Positions 26,311 through 35,040 of a stretch of 64,000 bases of DNA are shown here, piece by piece (the first letter of the stretch is position 1; each line of letters starts with the position of its first letter). Under the pieces are notes generated by a model. The model was not told the origin of the DNA and did no database searches. It saw nothing but the letters and a program-made list of their open reading frames with translations. The translations under genes and the position numbers were made by a program. Source of the stretch: Planococcus kocurii (GTDB lineage: Bacteria > Bacillota > Bacilli > Bacillales_A > Planococcaceae); assembly GCF_001465835.2 (NCBI RefSeq), contig NZ_CP013661.2, positions 1-64,000 on the forward strand. The letters are read 5' to 3'.

Positions 26311-26643
26311 ATGGAAATCCATGTAATATGTGACGATTGTAAAATCACCGGTAAGTTTAGCTCACCGCAAAAAAATGGAGAAGTTGGAATTCATTCGATT
26401 ACAACTGGTTTTCAAGTAGGGGTTAGTTGGAAAAGTGAAGTGATTGAAAATTTTCAAGAAGCGTTTATCCGCCAATTGGGCAAAGCTACAACTGATGCAC
26501 AACGAAAAGAAATCTTAGAAGACGGAATTTCTGAAAATGCATTTTCGGAAACCATTGATTTTGAATTGTGTTTTACGTGTCGAGGTTGTGGCAATCGAAT
26601 CACGCTAAATGATTTTCAATTAATCGATTTGATTGGATTTTAG
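26311..26643 (+). CDS. Hypothetical protein with two Cys-pair clusters
   Basis: A 110-residue protein that is not recognised. Cys pairs at each end, CDDC near residue 9 and CFTCRGCG near residue 91, could jointly bind one zinc as a split ribbon. AAAGGAGG fixes the ATG at 26311. The middle (GVSWKSEVIENFQEAF) is amphipathic. Neighbours give no clue: a phosphatase gene follows about 95 bp later on the same strand. Confidence 0.6.
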   Translation: MEIHVICDDCKITGKFSSPQKNGEVGIHSITTGFQVGVSWKSEVIENFQEAFIRQLGKATTDAQRKEILEDGISENAFSETIDFELCFTCRGCGNRITLNDFQLIDLIGF

Positions 26644-26739
26644 TTTCGTATAGACGGAGTACGTGCTTTTTAGGTGAGTTCCATAATATTTTGTGATAAA
26701 ATAGCCCAATATCAAGTTAAGATAGAAGAGGTGAACAGT

Positions 26740-27327
26740 ATGACCACCATCTGTTTGGTTCGCCATGGTGAAACGGATTGGAATGCCCAAGGGAAAATTC
26801 AAGGAAAAACAGATATTCCATTAAATGCAGCGGGTGTCGAACAGGCCACTCGCTGTGGTCATCATTTGTCAGCTTCTAATTGGGATTTAATGATCACAAG
26901 TCCACTCCAACGTGCTCGTACAACTGCAGAAATTATCAATGAATCTTTAATGTTGCCACTTATTGAAATGGAGGAATTTGCAGAAAAGCATTTTGGTGAC
27001 GCCGAAGGAATGACCTATGAAGAGCGAGCACTTACTTTTCCGGATAGGTTTTACCCAAATCAAGAAGACAATGATCTGTTCGCCAAGCGATTAGAAATCG
27101 GATTGAAAAGGATTGCCGATCGGTACCCAAATCAGCGGGTGTTGCTTGTTTCACACGGAGGTGTCATCAATGCCTTGCTCGGTGAATTGTCAAATGGTGA
27201 AATTGGTTCTGGAAAAACAAGACTCCTGAATACTTGTCTTAGTCACATTCAGTTTGACCGAGACCAATGGCTAATCAAAAATTATAACCAAGTGAGCCAC
27301 CTCCAAAAATCGGGTAGCAAAATTTAA
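26740..27327 (+). CDS. Histidine phosphatase family protein
   Basis: A 195-residue phosphoglycerate-mutase-like phosphatase. The phosphorylated His is in LVRHGETDWN (residue 8), the second Arg in SPLQRARTTAEI, the acid Glu around MEEFAEKHFGDAEG and the late His in LVSHGG, so all catalytic residues are present. Resembles PhoE/CobC-type broad phosphatases; substrate not determined. AGAGGTGAACAGT precedes the ATG at 26740; an earlier in-frame start at 26674 lacks a site. Confidence 0.88.
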   Translation: MTTICLVRHGETDWNAQGKIQGKTDIPLNAAGVEQATRCGHHLSASNWDLMITSPLQRARTTAEIINESLMLPLIEMEEFAEKHFGDAEGMTYEERALTFPDRFYPNQEDNDLFAKRLEIGLKRIADRYPNQRVLLVSHGGVINALLGELSNGEIGSGKTRLLNTCLSHIQFDRDQWLIKNYNQVSHLQKSGSKI

Positions 27328-27330
27328 CCA

Positions 27331-27366
27331 AAAAAGCAGCAAAGACTTTTGTCTTTGCTGCTTTTT
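27331..27366. terminator. Bidirectional terminator after the histidine phosphatase
   Basis: AAAAAGCAGCAAAGAC and GTCTTTGCTGCTTTTT form a perfect 16-bp stem around TTTT, shared by convergent genes; its right arm touches the stop codon of the small minus-strand gene. Confidence 0.9.
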
Positions 27367-27547
27367 ATTTACCCGCCGCTTTGTCTTTGTCCATGCGGTA
27401 CACATAGACAGCGAGTGCTCCCATGAATAACGCGGAATTGAACCAAAAGACAACGTCGCCCAGCCCACCATCAAAAACAACTGCGTTCGCTGTAGTGATT
27501 ACTTGCATCATGACAATAAATAAAATCAATACGGTTGAAGTTTTCAT
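27365..27547 (-). CDS. Small two-TM membrane protein, hypothetical
   Basis: A 60-residue protein with two hydrophobic segments (about 4-24 and 32-50) and a charged tail (YRMDKDKAAGK). CGGAG stands 7 bases before the ATG. The Gly-rich turn FDGGLGDVV joins the helices. No family is recognised. The stop codon is inside the shared terminator stem. Confidence 0.6.
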   Translation of the reverse strand: MKTSTVLILFIVMMQVITTANAVVFDGGLGDVVFWFNSALFMGALAVYVYRMDKDKAAGK

Positions 27548-27696
27548 TAAATCAACTCCGTTCTGTTATCCATTATAAAGCGGCTGCACATTAATTCAAG
27601 CGGCTGCCTGTAAAAAGTAGAGCAATGAGACGTGAATCTTTCGTGTGCTAATGGGATAATAGTTAAAAGAGTCGTTAACCTCGAGGAGGAGTCATT

Positions 27697-28149
27697 ATGG
27701 TTAAATGGAAAGAAGAAATGATCATAGCTGTTGAAATTGATAAAGTTTGGAGTTTATTCCGGGATGACTGTGTACAAAAACTAATGCCCAAAGTAGAAGA
27801 GCATGTGTTGCTTGAAAACGATCACGATCAGCTAGGCGCTAAACATGCCCAAAGCTATTACGAAGGGGAGCAATTGCAAACGTACATAGTGGAGACCGTC
27901 GGTTATGAAGATTTGCCAGACAAAAAAATCAAACAAACTCAGTTTGACATGAATCAGCTAGTTGTTGTGTTTTATTCGTTTACCTTATTAAAAGACGGAG
28001 AAAAGCGCACGAAATTTATCTACGAAGGATCTAATAAAGGCAAAGGAATGTTGGGCAAAGCGATGCTGTTGTCGGGCAGTAAAAAAACTCGCCAGCAAAC
28101 CATTAAGACGTTTATGGAGCGGGTAAGAGACGAAGCATTAAAACTGTAA
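27697..28149 (+). CDS. SRPBCC (START-like) family protein, first of a tandem pair
   Basis: A 150-residue protein of the Bet v1/START-like fold. The N-terminal pattern KEEMIIAVEIDKVWSLFRDD and the GSNKGKG turn are shared with the next gene, so the two are paralogs. Such proteins bind lipids or polyketides in a deep cavity. GAGGAGGAG precedes the ATG. Likely first gene of a three-gene operon with its paralog and a P-loop kinase. Confidence 0.78.
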   Translation: MVKWKEEMIIAVEIDKVWSLFRDDCVQKLMPKVEEHVLLENDHDQLGAKHAQSYYEGEQLQTYIVETVGYEDLPDKKIKQTQFDMNQLVVVFYSFTLLKDGEKRTKFIYEGSNKGKGMLGKAMLLSGSKKTRQQTIKTFMERVRDEALKL

Positions 28150-28164
28150 AGGAGCGTGTGGGAC

Positions 28165-28614
28165 GTGATTCAGTGGAATGAGCAACGCATTATTGCAGCA
28201 CCAATCGATCAAGTATGGGCGTTGTTTTCAGATGAGCAACTGCAGCGCATCATGCCGCAATTGGAAAAACATCAATTAATTGAAGGATCACCAAACAGAG
28301 TGGGGTCAAAATATGCGCAGCAAAACCGAATAGCTGGCCGTTTGGTTAGCTATGTCATGGAAATTACGGCCTACACCGATTTACCCGAACAAAAACGAAA
28401 AGACATCCATTTTGTGGCAGCCGGACTTTTCGAAATTACTTTGAGTTTTGCATTAAGTCGACTGGATGCTGAACGGACTTTATTTGTTTATAGCGGTTCT
28501 AATAAAGGCGCCAATGTAATCGGAAAAACATTACTCAAAATTGACCCTCATGACAGCAGTAAGCAACAAGTAGATGAGTTACTGGCGCGGGTAGTAAAGA
28601 TCGCCGAATCGTGA
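28165..28614 (+). CDS. SRPBCC (START-like) family protein, second of a tandem pair
   Basis: A 149-residue paralog of the gene before it: IQWNEQRIIAAPIDQVWALF aligns with the first protein's N-terminus, and YSGSNKGAN with its GSNKGKG. The GTG at 28165 is chosen because AAAGGAG (28148-28154) is 10 bases upstream and the resulting start aligns with the paralog; a GTG at 28156 is too close. It overlaps the next gene by 4 bases (GTGA). Ligand unknown. Confidence 0.78.
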   Translation: MIQWNEQRIIAAPIDQVWALFSDEQLQRIMPQLEKHQLIEGSPNRVGSKYAQQNRIAGRLVSYVMEITAYTDLPEQKRKDIHFVAAGLFEITLSFALSRLDAERTLFVYSGSNKGANVIGKTLLKIDPHDSSKQQVDELLARVVKIAES

Positions 28615-29126
28615 AGATTTACATCATCGGCTCGGTTGGGAGCGGCAAGACCACATTGGCTCGTCAGTTGTCTAAGGTTTTAACAATTCCTCATTTTGAA
28701 ACAGATAATTTTGTTTGGAGTCGGCAAGGAGACGGAGACATGCGTAATGCCGAATCAGTGAGAGACGATCAGTTGCTTATCGCTGTTAGACAAATCAACT
28801 GGATTATTGAAGGTGTACACACGGGTTGGACAGAACGAGCGATGCATGCTGCAGATGTCGTGGTCTTTTTGGATATCCCTTATGCTGTGAGAACATATCG
28901 ATTCGTTTTTCGCTATTTGAAACAAAAAGCAAGAGTAGAGCGCTCTAATTATAAACCCAGTCTTAGTATGTTAGTCAAAATGTTTAAATGGAACCGGTAT
29001 TTCGAAGAAACGATAAAGCCTGCGTTTCTTCTGCAATGTGAAACCTTACCCAATCAATTTATTGTCATTAAAAATCGTCAAGAGATTGACCGGTTAATGA
29101 ATGATTTATTAACGACAGAGTGGTAA
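28611..29126 (+). CDS. P-loop NTPase, adenylate-kinase-like (FlaR/topology-modulation type)
   Basis: A 171-residue P-loop protein. The Walker A GSVGSGKTT (residues 7-15) opens the chain; D in ETDNFVW and a VVFLDIP Walker B follow, and a basic lid (RTYRFVFRYLKQKARVER) is typical of the family annotated as DNA topology modulation protein FlaR, whose real substrate is not established. It starts with GTG inside the previous stop codon, so it is translationally coupled to the SRPBCC pair. Probably a small-molecule kinase. Confidence 0.8.
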   Translation: MKIYIIGSVGSGKTTLARQLSKVLTIPHFETDNFVWSRQGDGDMRNAESVRDDQLLIAVRQINWIIEGVHTGWTERAMHAADVVVFLDIPYAVRTYRFVFRYLKQKARVERSNYKPSLSMLVKMFKWNRYFEETIKPAFLLQCETLPNQFIVIKNRQEIDRLMNDLLTTEW

Positions 29127-29145
29127 GAATCATTTATTTACTTAA

Positions 29146-29163
29146 TATGTAGTATCCTACATA
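29146..29163. repeat. Perfect 7-bp inverted repeat in the gap before the MBL-Nudix gene
   Basis: TATGTAG, TATC, CTACATA. It could be an operator or a weak hairpin; no T run follows. The rest of the 202-bp gap shows nothing clear. Confidence 0.35.
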
Positions 29164-29328
29164 AGGATTTACCACATAAAATCAACTAAGTCAACAAGAA
29201 AAAATGCACACTTAAAACTAAAACCCATTCATAAAGCTGCGATTTTAAGTAGCAGAGAGGTGCCAAATTCTGTATCATACATAAAAAGTGCAACAGGGTG
29301 CTTAGATTTTGCGAGGAGGGAATAGCCG

Positions 29329-30588
29329 GTGATAAAGATCTACGAAAAAGAACAGGTGCTATGTGTGGAAGGATTTTTAGAAGCAACACGAAGTAAAGTC
29401 TTTGTCTATTTGGTTGACGGCATGTTGGTTGACACAGGTGCTGAAAAGCTTCAGCCTGAATTGATTGATTTTTTTACGGATCAGTCATTTGATCAAGTGG
29501 TTTTAACGCATCATCACGAAGATCATACAGGAAATGCCGCGTGGCTCCAGCAGCATCAGCATAAACCAATTTTTATTCATCCAATGGGAATCGCGATCAC
29601 CAAAAAAGATGGGGAATACCCAGATTACCGAAAAATTACTTGGGGAAATCGTTTCGCGTTCGATGCGTTGCCACTGAATGATCAAATCTGTTCGCGATCA
29701 CTGAGCTGGCAAGTGATCCATACGCCGGGACACGCAGACGATCATGTCTCGTTATTCCATGCACCATCCGGCCGTCTTTTCACTGGAGATTTGTTTATCT
29801 CTCCGAAAAATCGTGTCATGATGACAAGTGAATCGCTGCCGCTCATCGCTGCTTCTCTTCGTAAATTACTAGCGCTGCCATTCCAAACCGTCTTTTGCAG
29901 TCATGCAGGAGTTTTAGAAAATGGTCGGTCTTTATTAGAGCAAAAACTGCTGTATTTAGAAACCCTTCAGCAAACAATCATTGAACTTTATGAAAAAGGA
30001 CTGCAGTTAAGTGACATCAACGAACACCTTTTTTCGAAATCTTACCCAATTACCCAATTTTCAAGCGGTGAATGGGATACCGTTCACATTGTCACCTCAG
30101 TCATAAATGATTGGCATGATAAAAAAAGTCGCCATCTTCGACCTCGAGCAACTACACTGGGAATCCTGAGAAAAGGACAATTGATTTTAGTTGAGCAACA
30201 ATTTGCGCATCATTCAGCTGGAAATGGTCCGTTTTACCGACCACTGGGTGGAACCATTGAACTTGGCGAGCCCTCTACAATGACCTTACAGAGAGAGTTT
30301 AAAGAAGAAATCAATGCCAGTATTGAGATTATACGCTATGTAGATGTACTGGAAAACATCTACACACTGAAAGAACAAGTCTTTCATGAAATTTCACTCA
30401 TTTATGAAGTGGAATTTACGGACAGCAGTTTTTACAATCAGCGCGAATTTGACGTGGTAGAAGGAAGCAATAAGACCAAAGCGACTTGGATTAGTTTACA
30501 AGAGCTGTCGCTTGCTGAGACCATTCTTTATCCAGTTGGATTGCTTGCAATCTTAAAAAAGATGATGGACCCTGTTAACACTAACTAG
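29329..30588 (+). CDS. MBL-fold hydrolase fused to Nudix hydrolase
   Basis: A 419-residue two-domain protein. Residues 1-225 are a metallo-beta-lactamase fold with HHHEDH at 61-66 (HxHxDH complete), HTPGHADDH, FTGDLF and a later CSHAG His. After a helical linker (225-265), residues 270-410 are a Nudix domain with box from G308: G-x5-E-x7-REFKEE-x-N, the final Gly changed to Asn. The reading frame is continuous, so this is a real fusion. It starts with GTG after GAGGAGGG. The pairing suggests hydrolysis of a nucleotide- or CoA-linked substrate in two steps; this is inference. Confidence 0.82.
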   Translation: MIKIYEKEQVLCVEGFLEATRSKVFVYLVDGMLVDTGAEKLQPELIDFFTDQSFDQVVLTHHHEDHTGNAAWLQQHQHKPIFIHPMGIAITKKDGEYPDYRKITWGNRFAFDALPLNDQICSRSLSWQVIHTPGHADDHVSLFHAPSGRLFTGDLFISPKNRVMMTSESLPLIAASLRKLLALPFQTVFCSHAGVLENGRSLLEQKLLYLETLQQTIIELYEKGLQLSDINEHLFSKSYPITQFSSGEWDTVHIVTSVINDWHDKKSRHLRPRATTLGILRKGQLILVEQQFAHHSAGNGPFYRPLGGTIELGEPSTMTLQREFKEEINASIEIIRYVDVLENIYTLKEQVFHEISLIYEVEFTDSSFYNQREFDVVEGSNKTKATWISLQELSLAETILYPVGLLAILKKMMDPVNTN

Positions 30589-30690
30589 TAGTTACTTTCT
30601 ATCGTTTCAAGAACATTAAACGGAGCTTTGGTATACTGAAGAAACCAAGTCCGCAAGTTAGGGATGGATGAGAAAAGGAGAATGTCCTCC

Positions 30691-32694
30691 ATGATTTACG
30701 TTATTATGTTACTGGAATTATTGGCAATCGCTTTATTTATTTATTACGTCAGTGGCCGTTTAATGGGTTCTAAGATCAATTTCACGAAAAGAATTCTTTC
30801 TGTCTTATTGGGAGTCAGCTTAACAACATTCGTGTATTGGTATTCCTATTTACGTTATATCGATTTTATGAGCGAAGATATTGGTTTTGCGGTTGCAGAT
30901 GCTAGTGCCATTATTTGGGTCGGCAGTATGTTGCTAATTTCCATGCTCTTTTATCTGTTTTTTGAACTGTTTGATCCAATTGAACTCGGTGAGCGTGGAG
31001 AACGGATCACCGGTCAGAAATTTATCTTACAGCGCATCAGACATCGGTGGAGACGTCAAAAACGATTGAGTCAAGTACTAGAAATCGCCGTCAGAAACGG
31101 GTTTTCACGCACGATACGTTATGCGCGTCACCGAGAGAATAATCGTGATTTCGCTATTGCTTTTCGAGACACATTAGAACAAAGTGGCGGGATTTTCATC
31201 AAATTCGGTCAAGTGTTATCGACGCGCACAGAGTTGTTTTCACCGGTTTTTATCGAAGAACTAGAGACCTTGCAGCAAGATGTTAAACCGTTAACGAGTG
31301 AGCAAGTAACAGCGATTTTAAAGAAATCATTAGCTGCTGGAGTGGAAGATGTTTTCTCGGAATTCAACATGGATCCATTAGCTGCAGGTTCAATCGGACA
31401 AGTCCATCAGGCTGTGTTGAAATCAACGCAAGAAAAAGTTGTCGTTAAGCTACTACGTCCCGAAGTAAAAGGCGTTATGCGTAACGATTTGGATATTCTT
31501 GTTGAGTTTGCAGAATGGGTGACGAGTAAATCTACTTGGGCTGAGAATATCGGTTTTCGTGAGTTAGCGATTGGCTTTGCGAACGGTTTGCGTGAAGAAA
31601 TCAACTTTGAAATTGAAACACGTAATACCATTCAAGTCGCCAATGCCTTAAGAAAAAGTGATTATCCTGTGAAAATTCCGCATATTTTTCAGGAGTATTG
31701 CAATGATAATTTAATCGTCATGCAGTATTTTAAAGGAAAAAGCATTTCGCGCGGACAAGCTGTTTTTGATCATTTTGCTATCGATCAAAAAGAGTTTGGA
31801 CGTACAGTGTTGTTTTCGTTTTTTGAGCAAATGCTGTTTTCAGGTATTTTTCATGCCGATCCGCATCCTGGCAATATTTTTATTGATGAACAAGATGGAA
31901 AACCCATATTACTCGATTTTGGAGCTGTTGGACGTCTTGCAGCGCAACAGCAAGATGGACTAAACCTCTTTATCATCGGTGTGCAACAAAACGATGCAGA
32001 AGTCATTTGTGACGCGATTAACGTGCTTGTAGAAGACAATAGTCATATTGATCGTCAAAAACTTGAACAATCAGTTGGTCAATTGTTGTTGAAGATTGCC
32101 TATGTCGATAAGATCCAAACTGAGGAACTGATTCATGCGATGTTTGATATTGTCCGTGAATTCGGGTTATCGTTTTATCCATCAGTCGGAATGGCACTTC
32201 GGTCATTAATCAGCCTGGACGGCACTTTACACACGATAGATCCGAAATTTGATATGTTCACGGAAGCTAAAGTGTTTGCGAAAAAATACAAAACGGCTGT
32301 CTTGAAAAAACCTTTTAAAGAACCGCGTGAAACGAAACAAAGAGTAGAAGAAGAATTAGCGTTATTAATCCCAGAATTGATGAAGTTGCCTAAACGTGCC
32401 GATCAGCTGATCCAGCGCATAGAAGGTGGCAAAATGATTCTCCATCATGATGTCTTTTCTGATAAGCATAATGCCAATTTTATCTTGCAGTTGTTCTCGC
32501 GGTTTGTGTTATTGTTCTCAGGTATAACATTTGGACTGATTTCAGCCGCATTGCTAGCCATCGCGCAATTTATCAATAATGCTTACGCTGTTTACTTGAA
32601 TACAGCCGCTTATACAGGACTGTTTCTTTGTGTCATATTGCTAGTTCGGCTATCGATTCAAGCGATACGTGATATGAAACGCAGCAATACTTGA
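30691..32694 (+). CDS. ABC1/UbiB-family atypical kinase
   Basis: A 667-residue protein of the AarF/ABC1/UbiB family. Two to three N-terminal membrane helices are followed by the family signature (FIKFGQVLSTR; the A-rich loop LAAGSIGQVHQA; VVKLLRPEV with the catalytic Lys; FHADPHPGNIFI; LLDFGAVGRL) and two C-terminal helices. Such kinases support quinone or other membrane lipid biology. AAAAGGAG (30673-30680) favours the ATG at 30691; the ATG at 30664 lies upstream of it. Single gene; terminator follows. Confidence 0.9.
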   Translation: MIYVIMLLELLAIALFIYYVSGRLMGSKINFTKRILSVLLGVSLTTFVYWYSYLRYIDFMSEDIGFAVADASAIIWVGSMLLISMLFYLFFELFDPIELGERGERITGQKFILQRIRHRWRRQKRLSQVLEIAVRNGFSRTIRYARHRENNRDFAIAFRDTLEQSGGIFIKFGQVLSTRTELFSPVFIEELETLQQDVKPLTSEQVTAILKKSLAAGVEDVFSEFNMDPLAAGSIGQVHQAVLKSTQEKVVVKLLRPEVKGVMRNDLDILVEFAEWVTSKSTWAENIGFRELAIGFANGLREEINFEIETRNTIQVANALRKSDYPVKIPHIFQEYCNDNLIVMQYFKGKSISRGQAVFDHFAIDQKEFGRTVLFSFFEQMLFSGIFHADPHPGNIFIDEQDGKPILLDFGAVGRLAAQQQDGLNLFIIGVQQNDAEVICDAINVLVEDNSHIDRQKLEQSVGQLLLKIAYVDKIQTEELIHAMFDIVREFGLSFYPSVGMALRSLISLDGTLHTIDPKFDMFTEAKVFAKKYKTAVLKKPFKEPRETKQRVEEELALLIPELMKLPKRADQLIQRIEGGKMILHHDVFSDKHNANFILQLFSRFVLLFSGITFGLISAALLAIAQFINNAYAVYLNTAAYTGLFLCVILLVRLSIQAIRDMKRSNT

Positions 32695-32695
32695 G

Positions 32696-32728
32696 AAAAC
32701 CTGCATCCAATCTGGGTGCAGGTTTTTT
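32696..32728 (+). terminator. Rho-independent terminator after the ABC1 kinase
   Basis: AAAACCTGCATCC pairs with GGGTGCAGGTTTT (one T-G), then T residues. Confidence 0.9.
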
Positions 32729-33438
<710 letters not shown>

Positions 33439-33861
33439 TTAAGTAGCTTTTAATTTACAAACTTCGCTAAACTGCATCACCAGCAAATTCCACCGATGTC
33501 CATCCAAATCTGCAAATCCTGCGCCGTACAATCCATTTCGCTGTGTCGGCTCGCCAAATACAAATCCACCTGCTTGTTTCACTTTTCCAATCGTCTCATC
33601 AAGTTCTTCTTTAGTCTCTACTGAGATGGAAAATAATACTTCTGTCGACTCGTTTGTGTCTGTTAACTCATTTTGTGTAAACCCTTTAAATTGCTCGTCT
33701 GTAAATAACATAATTTGTACGGGTGGATTGCCGATTAATAAACCTAGCATTTGATCTGACTCACTGCGACTTTCCATGATTGGCACACCAATGTTGCTGA
33801 AAAACTCTTTCGATCTTTTTAAATTATTAACGGGTAAATTAATCCATAATTGCTTCATCAT
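33439..33861 (-). CDS. VOC-family (glyoxalase/bleomycin-resistance-like) protein
   Basis: A 140-residue vicinal-oxygen-chelate protein with two beta-alpha-beta3 halves: INLPVNNLKRSKEFFSNIGV opens the first, and YGAGFADLDGHRWNLLVM closes the second. These proteins are dioxygenases, isomerases or drug binders; metal ligands cannot be assigned with confidence. AAGAAGG is 6 bases before the ATG at 33861; a TTG at 33867 is less likely. Divergent from an AraC regulator that may control it. Confidence 0.8.
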   Translation of the reverse strand: MMKQLWINLPVNNLKRSKEFFSNIGVPIMESRSESDQMLGLLIGNPPVQIMLFTDEQFKGFTQNELTDTNESTEVLFSISVETKEELDETIGKVKQAGGFVFGEPTQRNGLYGAGFADLDGHRWNLLVMQFSEVCKLKAT

Positions 33862-34098
33862 ATTCAACCTTCTTTCGTTTTTTTGTTAGATCATCTTACG
33901 TTTATTTTAGTTTAATTATCAGAATATTCATATCTAAAATAAGTTTTTATAGCTATTCCACTTGAAAATCTTTATCTTTAATAGATTTCCTATCAATTCT
34001 TGTATTTACTATTGAAATTATCTTTAAATTTACCGGTATTATACAGATTTTCTTATCAATTCTTGCTAAAATTAAAGAAAAAGAAATGAGCGATTTAA

Positions 34099-34890
34099 TT
34101 GTCTACAGCCACGGATCCAACCTTATTTCATAGCATTCAATCTTTTTCTATTCCATATGGTACGTCGGAATATCACCCGCTCCACCACCACCCCGCAACA
34201 GTGGAATTGCTGTTAGTGGTAGCTGGAACGGTTCACTGCAAAATTGACAGACAAACCTACTTAGCCCCCGCTGGAACGGTTCTTTTCATACAAGCAGGAA
34301 AATGGCATGAGCAACTGTATGCTGCTTCTGACATGCAGAGTGGTTATCGACTCACTTTTTGTACCGAAAACGTTAAAAGTTACGCGGAATTGCCTCCTAT
34401 TATTCCTATTAGTGAGATTGATAGCTTCAATTCACTCTTGATGCAATTGAAGCAAGAAACAGAACATCCACGACCGGACTCTAACCAAATGGCACATCAC
34501 TTGATAAATTTGATCTTGCTACACGTAATTCGCTCTGCGAATAATCAAGAATCAATCAGTTACTCAAATTTGGATAAAACAATTCAAGAAATCAAGCATT
34601 ATATGGAGGAAAACTACTCAAAATCGCTGTCATTAGAAGAACTTGCTACGCGATTTGAGTTGAATAAATATCAATTAGCACGTCTTTTTAAGCAAGTTAC
34701 CGGTGTGAGTCCGCTCCAGTACATCATCTCTTGTCGTATCAATACAGCGAAATACTTACTATCTACGAGTAATAGTTCCGTCTCCAAGATAGCTAGTAAA
34801 ATTGGATACAAAAGCGATACGCAGTTTCAAGCGGCATTTAAGAAAGTTGTGGGCGTTACACCAAGGCAATATCGGGTAAACAACAAATAA
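34099..34890 (+). CDS. AraC-family transcriptional regulator with cupin domain
   Basis: A 263-residue regulator: N-terminal cupin-type sensor (YHPLHHHPATVELLLVVAG, with several His residues) and a C-terminal double HTH (about residues 165-263; SLEELATRFELNKYQLARLF, then KIASKIGYKSDTQFQAAFKK). The start is TTG with only a weak upstream ribosome site, so the exact N-terminus is uncertain. It is divergent from the VOC gene with 237 bp between them, the usual layout for a regulator and its target. Ligand unknown. Confidence 0.83.
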   Translation: MSTATDPTLFHSIQSFSIPYGTSEYHPLHHHPATVELLLVVAGTVHCKIDRQTYLAPAGTVLFIQAGKWHEQLYAASDMQSGYRLTFCTENVKSYAELPPIIPISEIDSFNSLLMQLKQETEHPRPDSNQMAHHLINLILLHVIRSANNQESISYSNLDKTIQEIKHYMEENYSKSLSLEELATRFELNKYQLARLFKQVTGVSPLQYIISCRINTAKYLLSTSNSSVSKIASKIGYKSDTQFQAAFKKVVGVTPRQYRVNNK

Positions 34891-35040
34891 CTTAGTTTGT
34901 TGTTGATAAAAATTAGTTAATTTAAAATATAAATGGTATTAGTTTGAAAATTCCTTTATTATACTTAACATAAATACATATTGATGTGCGATGCTACGAG
35001 AAGATGGTAGAAAATTTCGGATGACAAGGAGGCCAGATTG

